Shown: piece by piece, positions 1 to 9,692 of the stretch | Numbering within the stretch: the first letter of the stretch is position 1 | Layout: every line of letters starts with the position of its first letter | Source: Deltaproteobacteria bacterium | Lineage (GTDB): Bacteria > Desulfobacterota > Desulfobulbia > Desulfobulbales > Desulfurivibrionaceae | Assembly: GCA_021822005.1 (NCBI GenBank) | Contig: JAJZSH010000001.1 | Coordinates: 9,592-59,654, forward strand | DNA: 50,063 nucleotides | Direction: 5' to 3' | Notes under the pieces: model-generated | What the model was told of the DNA's origin: nothing | The model's database searches: none | What the model saw: the letters and a program-made list of their open reading frames with translations, nothing else | Made by a program: the position numbers and the translations under genes

Positions 1-157
1 GTCGGAAAAGTAATTCCAATTCCAAATCATTCGTATAACTTCGCCGCTTCGCTGCTGTCGGCTTCGCTGCGCGGCTGCTCGCCCGCCTTCGCGTTCTACT
101 CTTGAAGAGAAGCCCGGAACAACCGCAGAGAATCATGCACCCGGCGACGGCTTCTCC

Positions 158-433
158 TCACTCCCTCCTTCTGGGGCATTGCGGGGCAAGCACGCACTCG
201 ATCTTGCGCTCCATGATTTCCTGGACTTCCTCTTCGCTTAAGGCGGCGCTGTTCTCTTTTGAAATAAAAACAATACAATCCTTGCAGACATTGAGCGCGC
301 TGCGGTAATCGTCCAGTTCCAGGGCAACCTCCCAGCACGGCCTGTTCTCGAGGCCCTGCTTCCAGGCAAGACAGCTGTCCTCGCTCCCGCAATGGGTAAT
401 CTGCCAACAGTGCCATTCATCCTGTGCCATCAT
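158..433 (-). CDS. small Cys-rich 'two-CW'-like domain protein
   Basis: MMAQDEWHCWQITHCGSEDSC...RPCWEV...NVCKDC; two Cys-Trp pairs and a CxxC. Start chosen at the internal ATG of the 115-aa ORF. Confidence 0.6.
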   Translation of the reverse strand: MMAQDEWHCWQITHCGSEDSCLAWKQGLENRPCWEVALELDDYRSALNVCKDCIVFISKENSAALSEEEVQEIMERKIECVLAPQCPRRRE

Positions 434-521
434 GGTTTGCCTCCTCACACTTCCTGAAAAGAGAGCCGCCCCCGGCCAGGCCGGCGGCATTGTCATCACG
501 ATCAAGACCGGAAAAAAGATT

Positions 522-628
522 AGGAACCGTTACGGAATAAAAGTTGTTCCGTTACGGCTCCTTACGCCGCTAGCGCTGCTGCCGTTCTTTCCATTCAGAC
601 GGCAAGGTTGTTTTGCCACGGCGGCCTA
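522..628. repeat. palindromic intergenic repeat, copy A (AGGAaCCGTTACGGAATAA...TTCCGTTACGGCTCCTTACGCCG), extended homology to copy C
   Basis: Inverted arms visible at 522-562; downstream tail resembles 18676-18757 and runs into the engB stop codon. Confidence 0.75.
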
Positions 629-1222
629 CCCCAGAAAGGTGGCGATTGCCGCCATTAAATCATCCTTTCCTTCCCCTGTTTTCGCGGAAAACAGCACCCG
701 CTCATGCTTGCCCAGGCCGAGAGCGGCATCGAGGCTCGCGGCCTGCCTGGCCTGCTCGTTGTTGGAAAGCTTGTCCCGCTTGGTATAGACGATGAGAAAA
801 GGGCGGCCCCGGCTCCGGAGCCATTCGACCAACTCCCGGTCCTGGGCCTTGAGGAGATGCCGGAGGTCAATCAGCACCACCACGCAGCGCAGGGTTGGGC
901 TGGTGGACAGGTATTCGGTAACCAGCTCCTGCCAGTCGTCCTGGAGTTTTTTGGAAACCTTGGCAAAGCCGTAGCCCGGCAGATCGACCAGATAAAGCTT
1001 GCCGTCCACCAGAAAATAGTTGAGGCTCTGGGTCTTGCCCGGCCGGGCACTGACCTTGACCAGACCCTTGCGATTCACCAACCGGTTGATCAGGCTTGAC
1101 TTGCCCACATTGGAACGCCCGGCAAAGGCGATTTCCGGCATGGGTTCCTCTGGCAGCTGCGCCATCTTGAAGGCGCTTTTCACAAATTCGATCTTCGCGT
1201 AATTCACGGCAGAGTCGGTCAC
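626..1222 (-). CDS. engB: ribosome biogenesis GTP-binding protein EngB/YsxC
   Basis: GRSNVGKSSLINRL (G1), ARPGKTQ (G2), DLPGYGFA (G3), TKRDK (G4). Confidence 0.95.
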   Translation of the reverse strand: MTDSAVNYAKIEFVKSAFKMAQLPEEPMPEIAFAGRSNVGKSSLINRLVNRKGLVKVSARPGKTQSLNYFLVDGKLYLVDLPGYGFAKVSKKLQDDWQELVTEYLSTSPTLRCVVVLIDLRHLLKAQDRELVEWLRSRGRPFLIVYTKRDKLSNNEQARQAASLDAALGLGKHERVLFSAKTGEGKDDLMAAIATFLG

Positions 1223-1283
1223 ATTTTCTCCTTGGCGATCCAGCCGCCCGATCCTTAATTGACAGCCCTGTCCGGATGAAATT

Positions 1284-1344
1284 TAGGAGCCGTTACGACA
1301 TAACTACTACATTCGTGACCATTTCGTTACGGCTCCTTATGCCG
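1284..1344. repeat. palindromic intergenic repeat, copy B
   Basis: AGGAGCCGTTACGacataa...tttCGTTACGGCTCCTtatgccg. Confidence 0.75.
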
Positions 1345-1380
1345 ATGGGAACCAATGCTCTTCACATTGTGAACGACGGC

Positions 1381-2253
1381 TCAGATAACCTTGTTCAATG
1401 AATATTCGATGATGCCTTCGGCGCCGTTCTTCAATAGCCTCGGGATAAGATCCCGCACCTCATGCTCGGAGATGACCGTTTCCACCGAATACCACTCCGT
1501 CTGGTACAGATGCGCCACCGTGGGCGCGTTCAGGCTGGGCAGGATACCGATCACCCGGTCAAGATGCGTCTGGGGCACGTTCATCTTGAGACCGACGATT
1601 TTGTCGGCCCTGAGCGCCCCCTGCAACAGCAGGGCGATATTTTCGATCTTCTCCCGCTTCCAGGGATCGGCCCAGGCAGCCTTGGAAGCGATGAACTGGG
1701 TGTTGGAGGTCATCAGCTCGTGGATGATCCGCAGGCCATGGGCCCGGATGGTGCTTTCCGTCTCGGTGACCTCGACGATGGCGTCGGCCAGCCCGGAAAC
1801 GACCTTGGCCTCGGTGGCGCCCCAGGAAAAAGAGATGTCGACGTTGATGCCCTTTTGAGCGAAGAATTTCCGGGTATAGCCCACCAGCTCGGTGGCGATC
1901 TTCTTGCCTTCCAGATCCTCAAGCCGCTGGATGCTGGAGTCCCCCGGCACGGCGAGAACCCAGCGGGTCGGCCGCTTGCTGACCTTGGAATAGATCAGAT
2001 CGGCCACCACCACGATGTCGGATTCATTCTCGAGCGTCCAGTCCTTGCCGGTAATCCCTGCGTCCAGCACTTCCTTTTCCACATAGCTGGACATTTCCTG
2101 GGGCCGACAGATGGAGCAGGACAACTCGGGGTCATCCACCTCCGGGAAATAATTGCGGGAGGAGAGCCTGATCCGCCAGCCCGACTTTTCAAAAAGTTCA
2201 ATGGTCGCCTTTTCCAGGCTGCCCTTGGGAATACCCAGTTTCAAGATGTTCAT
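1381..2253 (-). CDS. hisG: ATP phosphoribosyltransferase, long form
   Basis: [17 protein letters not shown]..., [19 protein letters not shown]..., [29 protein letters not shown]; overlaps hisI stop by ATGA. Confidence 0.95.
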   Translation of the reverse strand: MNILKLGIPKGSLEKATIELFEKSGWRIRLSSRNYFPEVDDPELSCSICRPQEMSSYVEKEVLDAGITGKDWTLENESDIVVVADLIYSKVSKRPTRWVLAVPGDSSIQRLEDLEGKKIATELVGYTRKFFAQKGINVDISFSWGATEAKVVSGLADAIVEVTETESTIRAHGLRIIHELMTSNTQFIASKAAWADPWKREKIENIALLLQGALRADKIVGLKMNVPQTHLDRVIGILPSLNAPTVAHLYQTEWYSVETVISEHEVRDLIPRLLKNGAEGIIEYSLNKVI

Positions 2254-2627
2254 TTTTTATAAACCTCCCCGGGATCAAATACCGGCGTATCGTTCACCTC
2301 GAGCTCGCTGCCCCGCGCCTTTCTGAAAAAACAGCTCCGGTAGCCCTTGTGGCAGGCGGCGCCGCCCAGTTGTTCCACCAGAAAGACCACGGTGTCCGCA
2401 TCGCAGTCAACCAGGATCTCTTTTACCAGCTGCACATGCCCGGAGGATTCTCCCTTGAGCCAAAGCTGGTTGCGGGAGCGGCTCCAGTAATGGGCCTTGC
2501 CTGTTTTCAGGGTCTTCTGCCAGGCCTCTTCGTTGATATAGGCAAGCATGAGAACCTCCCTGGTCAGGTGGTCCTGGGCAATGGCCGGCAGCAGGCCGCC
2601 TCCCTTGTCAAATCGCAGCACACTCAT
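2250..2627 (-). CDS. hisI: phosphoribosyl-AMP cyclohydrolase
   Basis: [46 protein letters not shown]..., [18 protein letters not shown]. Confidence 0.96.
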   Translation of the reverse strand: MSVLRFDKGGGLLPAIAQDHLTREVLMLAYINEEAWQKTLKTGKAHYWSRSRNQLWLKGESSGHVQLVKEILVDCDADTVVFLVEQLGGAACHKGYRSCFFRKARGSELEVNDTPVFDPGEVYKK

Positions 2628-2827
2628 AATTCTCCCACAACGGCAGGCATTGCTTGCTTGCCCTCTCCGTCCATGTCCTCAGCCTCTTTTTTCTCCTCTC
2701 CGGCTTTTTCCCTGGCCAGGAAATGAAGCAGGCAGGCGCTCCTGAATTTGCAGTATTCCGTGGGCCTCCGGCAGACAGCCTTTTCGGAATCAACCTTTTC
2801 CTTGTATTTTTCACAGACCAGTTCCAT
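2624..2827 (-). CDS. small Cys-containing hypothetical protein upstream of hisI
   Basis: [41 protein letters not shown]...; stop overlaps hisI start. Start chosen at an internal ATG. Confidence 0.5.
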   Translation of the reverse strand: MELVCEKYKEKVDSEKAVCRRPTEYCKFRSACLLHFLAREKAGEEKKEAEDMDGEGKQAMPAVVGEL

Positions 2828-3061
2828 GGCGGCCACCTGAAAAACACGCAAAATATGCCTATCTTTTTATCTTGTCAAGTAGTTGCGGCAATGGCAGGCA
2901 GCCAAAAACACCTGGCCTGGGAATTCACAAAAAAAATTAAGGTAGCATATCCTTGGGAAAAAGACTATTTTTTTAGGTTTCCTGCGCCGCGCTGAAAAAT
3001 CGTCCCTGGCACAACAACCTTTCATTTTTCTTTGTTTTTCAACCGGATAAAGCTACAATCC

Positions 3062-4564
3062 ATGATCACCCCCGTGCCCTTTGCCTCCATGCAGCCAAAA
3101 CTTGACCAGCCCCCCGTGGGGACACCCCAAGACCAGTCTGCCACGCTTGCCCAGGCCGAAGGCGTTATCAGCCAGGCCAAAGAGGCTCTGGCCGCGCAGA
3201 AAAAGGAAACTCTCACCCTCTCCGCCGATCCCCGCGTAACCCAGTGGCACGGTTGCAATTTCCACAACTACGCCCACATCCTGGGCTTTCTCGGCCTGCC
3301 GGACACCATGGCCGAGGCCAGGGATCAGCACCCCGCAAAAGCAGCGAAGATCCTCAAGCATATTGAAAAATGTGAAAACGAGCTGGGCGCTCTGGATATC
3401 GATGTCCGCCGCAAAACCATCCAGCCCCTCAAGGCTGTCAGCCAGGCGCAAAAAATCGTGCGGGAATGCGCCACCTATCAGAACACCGTGAAAAACTGGC
3501 GAGGCCAGATCACCCTTTTGACCGGAGCGGATAAAACCCTTCGGGAACGGCTCTCGGTACGCGCCCTGCTTCCCCTGGCCAAGGAGCTTAGCAGGCGAAC
3601 CTCGGCAATGATAGATGAGGGCTACAATTTTTACCGCATGGTCAAGGACGAAAGCGGGCAGAGCGACCCCCCAACTCTGCACGACTATCATGCCCAGGCC
3701 ATAGATCTGAAAAAAAGGATTCGCCATATCGACCTGAGCAGCCTCTCCGGACTTGCCCGGGCCATCATGGATCACAATCTTCAGGTGGCAATGGCCGCCA
3801 CCGATCAACTCAAGGAATTCATTGAATCTTTTTTGAAAAATCTTCCGGGGGAGATCAGAGTGGTGGACAAGGTCCAACAGGAGCTGATCAGCCTGCGGAA
3901 CACACCGGCCCCGGCGATCCTGGCAAAAATCGAGCCTATCACTACCAGCCTGGCCAGAAACCTGGTCGGCCTGCGGAATAAGGCCGAGGGCCTGAAGCAG
4001 ATCCTGTTTCTCCCCATAGTCCTTGAAGAAACCCGGACTCTCCATTACACCATGAAAAACACCATCATTCCGGAGATGAAACGCCGGATCAGCGAGCCAG
4101 GCTCGCCGGTAAACCCCAACACGGTTGCCGCCGAGAAAACCGCGGATTTCTTCATGGGGCTGAAGGGTTTTGTGCGGGCCATCAAGCTGCTTTTCAGCGC
4201 CGCAGGCGGCCAGAAAGCCATAAAATCCGAGGACCTGCACCGTGTTCTCATAGATCTTCTCAACACCTGCGACACCTACTATGGCAACACCAAGGCGGAT
4301 GTTGCCAGACTGCACAAATTCATCGACGCCAAGCTCTGCGACTTCGAACAGCCCTTTCCTTACGAAAGCCTCTACCTGACGGCCAAAGAAGCCATCAGCA
4401 TCTACGGCTCCCGGCTCGAAAAAATGTTATACAGCTTTGAGACAACCGATTTCAGCACCGACGACAAGGACGAGAAGCCCACCCCGGCGCACAAGACCAC
4501 GGTGGGACGTCTTGTCACCAAACTGGAAGTGCGCACCGCAAACCTGGAAAGCGCCAGAATCTGA
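3062..4564 (+). CDS. hypothetical, largely helical protein (~500 aa)
   Basis: Long ORF with normal composition, no recognised domain; the track start at 3032 is TTG, first ATG at 3062. Confidence 0.75.
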   Translation: MITPVPFASMQPKLDQPPVGTPQDQSATLAQAEGVISQAKEALAAQKKETLTLSADPRVTQWHGCNFHNYAHILGFLGLPDTMAEARDQHPAKAAKILKHIEKCENELGALDIDVRRKTIQPLKAVSQAQKIVRECATYQNTVKNWRGQITLLTGADKTLRERLSVRALLPLAKELSRRTSAMIDEGYNFYRMVKDESGQSDPPTLHDYHAQAIDLKKRIRHIDLSSLSGLARAIMDHNLQVAMAATDQLKEFIESFLKNLPGEIRVVDKVQQELISLRNTPAPAILAKIEPITTSLARNLVGLRNKAEGLKQILFLPIVLEETRTLHYTMKNTIIPEMKRRISEPGSPVNPNTVAAEKTADFFMGLKGFVRAIKLLFSAAGGQKAIKSEDLHRVLIDLLNTCDTYYGNTKADVARLHKFIDAKLCDFEQPFPYESLYLTAKEAISIYGSRLEKMLYSFETTDFSTDDKDEKPTPAHKTTVGRLVTKLEVRTANLESARI

Positions 4565-4566
4565 CC

Positions 4567-4788
4567 ATGCTCCAATTCCTCGACCAACTTCCGTTTCCGG
4601 TTCTGATCGTTTTTACGATCTTCATGCTGCTGGCGCCGTTTCACCCCATGCCGCATGTGGTGGAAAAGATCATCATGTTGAAAAACGGTCAGCTCCACCG
4701 GCCAATTGACATCTTCGACCTCTTGTTTCATCTGGCCCCGTTGCTGCTGCTTGCCCTCAAGTGGTGGCTGTTCCATGGCCGATCTTGA
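4567..4788 (+). CDS. small conserved membrane protein (two hydrophobic segments)
   Basis: MLQFLDQLPFPVLIVFTIFMLLAPF...HVVEKIIMLKNGQLHRPIDIFDLLFHLAPLLLLALKWWLF. Confidence 0.7.
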   Translation: MLQFLDQLPFPVLIVFTIFMLLAPFHPMPHVVEKIIMLKNGQLHRPIDIFDLLFHLAPLLLLALKWWLFHGRS

Positions 4789-4853
4789 CCCCGAGCCCCT
4801 TCGCGGAATATATGCAACCACCACTACCGCTACAGATAGAGGAGTAACACACC

Positions 4854-5381
4854 ATGCAGCGAGTTTCTGAAAACGACTCCGTCACCATTATCTACGATGG
4901 GCTTCTGTCCACCGGTGAAAAATTTGATTCCTCCCAGGATACCGGCCCCTTGCAATTTCAGCTGGGAACCGGCACTGTGCTGACCGCCCTTGAGCAGGCG
5001 GTGCTGGGCATGGCTGCCAAGGAAACCAAGAGCATCACGGTTGCGGCCAAGGATGCCTATGGCCTGAAAAATGAAGACCTGATCATGACCGTGAGCCGCC
5101 GGAGTTTTGCCGGCCAGCCCATCGGGCCGGGAATGATCCTCGGCATGAATATGGAACAGGATGGCCAGCAGCACAAGGTTCCGGCCACGGTGCTCTCGGT
5201 TGAGGCGGAAACCGTGACCGTTGACTTCAATCACCCGCTGGCTGGTCAGGATATCACCTACCAGATCACCCTGCTTTCCATCGACACCCCTGTCGCCAAT
5301 GGAGCGGGCTGCGGCTGCGGCGCGAGTAGCACGGGCAGCAAGGACGGCTGCTCCCCGAACCGCGGCTGCGGCTGCGCCTGA
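4854..5381 (+). CDS. SlyD-type FKBP peptidyl-prolyl cis-trans isomerase with Cys-rich C-terminal tail
   Basis: VTIIYDGLLSTGEKFDSS...PLQFQLGTG...LEQAVLGM; VDFNHPLAGQDITYQI; tail GCGCGASSTGSKDGCSPNRGCGCA. Confidence 0.92.
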   Translation: MQRVSENDSVTIIYDGLLSTGEKFDSSQDTGPLQFQLGTGTVLTALEQAVLGMAAKETKSITVAAKDAYGLKNEDLIMTVSRRSFAGQPIGPGMILGMNMEQDGQQHKVPATVLSVEAETVTVDFNHPLAGQDITYQITLLSIDTPVANGAGCGCGASSTGSKDGCSPNRGCGCA

Positions 5382-5397
5382 ACCGGCCTTTCGCCCC

Positions 5398-6252
5398 ATG
5401 ACCACGGAAGTCAGCCTCCCGGATCGGCATGCCTCGCAGGCAATCCTGAGCATCGCCGGCTCCGATCCCTCAGGCGGGGCCGGGATTCAGGCCGATCTGA
5501 AAACCTTCACCGCCATCGGGGTTTATGGAGGGGCGGCGATCACCTGCCTCACCGCCCAGAACAGCCTCGGCGTCGCCTCCTGCCTGCCTATTGCCCCGGA
5601 GTTTGTCAAGAAACAGATCCAACTGGTCCTGGCCGATCTGCCCGTCAGCCACATCAAGACCGGCATGCTTGGTTCCGACGAAATCGCCGGGGCCATAGCT
5701 GAAGCCCTGCGCGATTTTTCCGGCGAGGTCATCTGCGACCCGGTGCTTACGGCAAGCGACGGACACGAACTCTTCCGAAAAACCAAGAGCAATACAGGCC
5801 TCGAAGCCCTGCTCCACACCGCCACGGTCCTTACCCCCAACCTCCCTGAGCTGGCAACCCTGACGGAGCGGAACCTCGAAACGGTGCAGGAAGCGGTGGA
5901 GGCGGCGACCGCCTTGCTTGCCCGCTATCCCAAGCTGCGGGCCATTGTGCTCACCGGGGGGCATATCCGGGAACAGGCCGGGGAAGTGGAAGATTTCCTG
6001 ATCCTCAGGCACAAATCAAGCCGGGAGATACTCACGGCCAAACATGCGCGGCTCACCACCAAAAACACCCACGGCACCGGCTGCACCTTTGCCTCGGCCT
6101 TTGGTGCCTACCATCTGCTCTGCGGCAACGACCAGGAGGCCTTTTTCAAGGCGGTGGCCTTCATGGATACCGTCCTGCGGCAGAGCGCCGGCCTTGCACT
6201 CGGCAAAGGCAAAGGCCCGCTGGCGCATCATCTCTTTCGGGACAAGGCCTGA
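5398..6252 (+). CDS. thiD: hydroxymethylpyrimidine/phosphomethylpyrimidine kinase
   Basis: AILSIAGSDPSGGAGIQADLKTFTAIGVYGGAAITCLTAQNS...; GTGCTFASAFGAY. Start set at ATG 5398, inside the longer ORF 5221-6252. Confidence 0.93.
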   Translation: MTTEVSLPDRHASQAILSIAGSDPSGGAGIQADLKTFTAIGVYGGAAITCLTAQNSLGVASCLPIAPEFVKKQIQLVLADLPVSHIKTGMLGSDEIAGAIAEALRDFSGEVICDPVLTASDGHELFRKTKSNTGLEALLHTATVLTPNLPELATLTERNLETVQEAVEAATALLARYPKLRAIVLTGGHIREQAGEVEDFLILRHKSSREILTAKHARLTTKNTHGTGCTFASAFGAYHLLCGNDQEAFFKAVAFMDTVLRQSAGLALGKGKGPLAHHLFRDKA

Positions 6253-6428
6253 TTCCGTGGGGCGATCAAGCTGGCGCCTTGCTCTCCTCTCCCCGGGTGC
6301 GGCCGCCACAAAAAAAACTCCCCTGTTTTTTCGCAGTTGACTTCCGGCCTGCCACGGGACACAATACAATCATTTTGAGAGTGTTGTCCGGGTAGGTTGC
6401 GAGACTCAACAATCATGAGGAAGACACA

Positions 6429-6884
6429 ATGAAAAAAGAACATGGGTTACAACTGGCAACGCTGGCTATTGTTTTCATGCTGATCACCTCCGGGTGCGCC
6501 ACCAATACGAAAGGGACAAGCGGCGCGGCTATCGGCGCGGCAGCCGGCGCCATCGCTGGCCAGGCCATCGGCCATGACACCAAGGGAACCCTGCTCGGCG
6601 CTGCGGTGGGCGGGCTGCTGGGCTATATCGTCGGCAACGAGATGGACAAATACGACCAGGCGCGGCTCAACCAGGTCTACGAGACCTCGCCTTCCAATCA
6701 GCGCACCCAATGGGTCAACCCGGACACCAACCGTTCGTACACCGTGACGCCCAAGCCCGCTTACACCCAGCCGTCCGGCCAGGTATGCCGGGAGGCGGAA
6801 ATTCTCGCCACCGTGAACGGCCGCCCGGAAAAGGTGCTATCCACGGCCTGCAGGGACAATACCGGCAGGTGGGTGATCCAGTAA
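6429..6884 (+). CDS. glycine-zipper lipoprotein
   Basis: Lipobox LITSGC; AAIGAAAGAIAGQAIGHDTKGTLLGAAVGGLLGYIVGNEMD. Confidence 0.85.
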   Translation: MKKEHGLQLATLAIVFMLITSGCATNTKGTSGAAIGAAAGAIAGQAIGHDTKGTLLGAAVGGLLGYIVGNEMDKYDQARLNQVYETSPSNQRTQWVNPDTNRSYTVTPKPAYTQPSGQVCREAEILATVNGRPEKVLSTACRDNTGRWVIQ

Positions 6885-6997
6885 TAATCCCCGCAGATGG
6901 TTTCGGCCGTTTTTCCAGTGATGACGCCGAGCCAGGTGACCGGGCTTGAAAAGACAAGCTCTGACACAACTGTTACCATTACCGAAAAGGAGACAGC

Positions 6998-7186
6998 ATG
7001 GACCCGGAAAAAATCATGGATGGCTTGGCAAAGGAATTGAGCGGCGCTCTCAAGGCAATGGCAAAGGCCAAGACAGTTGAGGAAAAACTGACGTACAGCC
7101 AGATCGTGAAGAATCTCTGCGATTCACTGGGAGTTTTTCTCGGGCTGGCCAATGATATGATGGAGTTCGACATGGTGGAAGATTGA
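6998..7186 (+). CDS. small hypothetical protein
   Basis: 62-aa ORF preceded by AAGGAGA; MDPEKIMDGLAKELSGALKAMAKAKTVEEKLTYSQIVKNLCDSLGVFLGLANDMMEFDMVED. Confidence 0.6.
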   Translation: MDPEKIMDGLAKELSGALKAMAKAKTVEEKLTYSQIVKNLCDSLGVFLGLANDMMEFDMVED

Positions 7187-7246
7187 CAACGGCCTGCGGG
7201 AAAAGGGGCGGGCTTTTTCCGCAAATCGGAAGGAGCAGCTCAGCTC

Positions 7247-7708
7247 ATGCGCATTTGGATTGACGCCGATGCCTGTCCCGGCCCGATAAAGGAGATCCTG
7301 TTCCGGGCCGCGGACCGTATGCGGGTAGAGAGTATCCTGGTGGCGAACCACTGCCTGAAAATCCCACGATCACCCTTTATCAAAGCCGTGCAGGTCAAGG
7401 CGGGCTTCAATGTCGCAGACGCCCGGATCATCGACAGCCTTGCCCCAGGCGATCTGGTTATCACCGCAGATATTCCCCTTGCGGCCGAGGTGGTCGCGGT
7501 CTCGGCAACCGCCCTGAATCCGCGCGGCACCCTCTATACACCCGACACCATCCAGGAACACCTGGCGCGCCGGGACTTCATGGACGAGTTGCGCTCAACG
7601 GGCGCCATTACCGGCGGACCATCGGCCTTGAGCAAGGTTCATCTTCAGGCGTTTGCCAACCAGTTGGACAGATACCTGACCCGATACGCAACTGCCGCGC
7701 CGCAGTGA
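7247..7708 (+). CDS. YaiI/YqxD (DUF188) family protein
   Basis: [24 protein letters not shown]..., [23 protein letters not shown]..., NPRGTLYT. Confidence 0.92.
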   Translation: MRIWIDADACPGPIKEILFRAADRMRVESILVANHCLKIPRSPFIKAVQVKAGFNVADARIIDSLAPGDLVITADIPLAAEVVAVSATALNPRGTLYTPDTIQEHLARRDFMDELRSTGAITGGPSALSKVHLQAFANQLDRYLTRYATAAPQ

Positions 7709-7773
7709 CGAGATAATGCAGCGCAACGCAGTAGCTGGCGACTTTTCGAAGTCTGCGCTTATCTGCGACGCCA

Positions 7774-8151
7774 TCATTTTTCCAGGGAAAACTGCCTGAT
7801 AAAACGAGCCAGGATTACGACCTGCTCCGGAACAAGATCCCCAAAGGCCATCCCCCGGCGTCTGACCTCGCCCGCTCCTCCTCCAGCCTCTGCATCCATG
7901 CCAATGTCACAGACATTGGTGAGGGGGATATTTTCAAAAAAGAGCTCCTCCCCGCCAAAGATGATGCCGAACTCTGCAGGCTGCGTCTGCGTGGTCATGT
8001 CGTCATAGGCCGTGTACCTAAAAGACAATCCGCCGAAGCTCACGTCAATGATTTCGCCATACACGGAATCAAGGGCGATCACCCCGTCCTTCACCGGAAA
8101 CCTCCGGCACCGCCTGCTCTCCCGCTGGTTATCCATACTCATTCCCCCCAT
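7774..8151 (-). CDS. PilZ domain protein
   Basis: RRCRRFPVKDGVIALDS...GEIIDVSFGGLSFRY. Confidence 0.75.
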   Translation of the reverse strand: MGGMSMDNQRESRRCRRFPVKDGVIALDSVYGEIIDVSFGGLSFRYTAYDDMTTQTQPAEFGIIFGGEELFFENIPLTNVCDIGMDAEAGGGAGEVRRRGMAFGDLVPEQVVILARFIRQFSLEK

Positions 8152-8194
8152 TTTTTCAGGACACCCCCTGTCCTGTACCCACTGCGGACAAAAA

Positions 8195-8401
8195 TCACAT
8201 CATCCGTATCCTGCCGCAGTCCGGGCAGACCCAGGTCGGGCCGTTGCTGATGGTCCACATGTTTTCCCTGAAGCAGTCATCGCAGATCTGAAAGCCGCAG
8301 GGACAGTTCCAGCAGAAGGGCAATTTCCGCCGACAGCAATGGCACTGGAACTCCTTGGGGCCACGGCGACGGCCCGCCTTTTTCGGCTGCACCCCGTCCA
8401 T
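8195..8401 (-). CDS. small zinc-ribbon-like Cys-rich protein
   Basis: CHCCRRKLPFCWNCPCGFQICDDCFREN...WVCPDCG; starts 2 nt downstream of the cutA stop. Confidence 0.65.
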   Translation of the reverse strand: MDGVQPKKAGRRRGPKEFQCHCCRRKLPFCWNCPCGFQICDDCFRENMWTISNGPTWVCPDCGRIRMM

Positions 8402-8403
8402 GC

Positions 8404-8736
8404 TCAGGAAGGCTCCCTGACCTCGGCGGCCAGCCAGGCCAGATACTCCTTGCTCCCGGCAATTACAGGCATGGCGATAATCTCCGGAACTTCATAGGGA
8501 TGGATCGCCTTGATCGCCGCCTCAATCTCAGGATAAAGCGCGGCACGGCTTTTGGCAAGGCAGAGATATTCCCCAGCCGTTTCGATCTTCCCCTGCCAGC
8601 GGTAATGGCTGGTCATGGGGCCGACCACCTGGACACAGGCGGCCAGCCGCTTTTCGACCAGCAATCTGGCAATGGCCCCGGCCTCCTCCTCGGTGGCGAC
8701 CGTGGTGGCAACCTGAATATATTCGCTCATTCGCAC
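8404..8736 (-). CDS. cutA: divalent-cation tolerance protein CutA
   Basis: ATTVATEEEAGAIARLLVEKRLAACVQVVGPMTSHYRWQGKIETAGEYLCLAKS...HPYEVPEIIAMPV. Confidence 0.95.
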   Translation of the reverse strand: MRMSEYIQVATTVATEEEAGAIARLLVEKRLAACVQVVGPMTSHYRWQGKIETAGEYLCLAKSRAALYPEIEAAIKAIHPYEVPEIIAMPVIAGSKEYLAWLAAEVREPS

Positions 8737-8918
8737 GCTCCTTAAGACACAGACAGCACGTCAAAACTATTCTTGTTCCCCGCCCGGCGTCTGTCAACCC
8801 CTCTAGCCAGACAAAGTTTTTTGCAGAGGCGACCAAGAGCATGGACAGCCTGCCCCGATCTCTGGTACATTTAAAAGATTCGTAACAGCTTTCCTCACCA
8901 CAATCAGGGAGTCGCCCC

Positions 8919-9692
8919 ATGCTGCTGGCGGTTGATATCGGCAATACCCACATGGTGATCGGGGTTTTCACCGGATCCACGCTTCGCTGCCACTGGCGGG
9001 TGAAAACCGACAAAGGCAGCACGGTTGATGAACTGGCCGCCATCTTCCACACCCTCTTTGCCATGGAAGGGCTCCGCTTCAACGATATTTCCGACACGAT
9101 CATTTCCAGCGTGGTGCCGGCGATGCAGGCCGCCTGGGCAGCCTTTGCCACCCGATACCTGAACACCGCTCCGCTGGTGGTCGGCTCGGATACGGTGCAG
9201 ACCACCATGCCGGTCCTCCTCGATAACCCCGCGGAAATCGGAGCCGACCGTCTCGTCAATGCCGTGGCGGCCTATGACAGGTTCAAGTGCGCCCTCATTG
9301 TCGTTGATTTCGGCACAGCCATCACCTGGGACTGTGTTTCCGCCACCGGAGAATACCTGGGCGGCGCCATCGCCCCTGGACTGTCCATTGCCATGGAGGC
9401 GTTGGGCAGCCGCACGGCCAAACTGCCCCAGGTTGACATCTCCACCCCGCCTGCCGCCGCCATCGGCACCAATACCGTGGCCGCGATCAAGTCGGGCATC
9501 CTCTTCGGCTATGGCGGCATGGTGGACGGCCTTATCCGGCGCCTGCGGGAGCAGATGGCCCCGGAGCTGCCGCAGGCGGTGGCGACCGGCGGCATGGCCT
9601 TCCTCATCGCCCCGTACACCACAAGCATCGATCATGTTGATCCCATGCTCACCCTCAACGGCCTGCAACTGCTCCATGAACGCAACGCTTAA
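8919..9692 (+). CDS. coaX: type III pantothenate kinase
   Basis: MLLAVDIGNTHMVIGVF...; ADRLVNAVAAY; VVDFGTAITWD; GGAIAPGL. Confidence 0.95.
   Translation: MLLAVDIGNTHMVIGVFTGSTLRCHWRVKTDKGSTVDELAAIFHTLFAMEGLRFNDISDTIISSVVPAMQAAWAAFATRYLNTAPLVVGSDTVQTTMPVLLDNPAEIGADRLVNAVAAYDRFKCALIVVDFGTAITWDCVSATGEYLGGAIAPGLSIAMEALGSRTAKLPQVDISTPPAAAIGTNTVAAIKSGILFGYGGMVDGLIRRLREQMAPELPQAVATGGMAFLIAPYTTSIDHVDPMLTLNGLQLLHERNA

Noticed and set aside
3053-4315. 420-aa minus-strand ORF
   Set aside because: Antisense to the 510-aa ORF; G/H/L/D-rich shadow translation. The plus strand was preferred because of composition and spacing to the next gene, but this is less certain than other cases.
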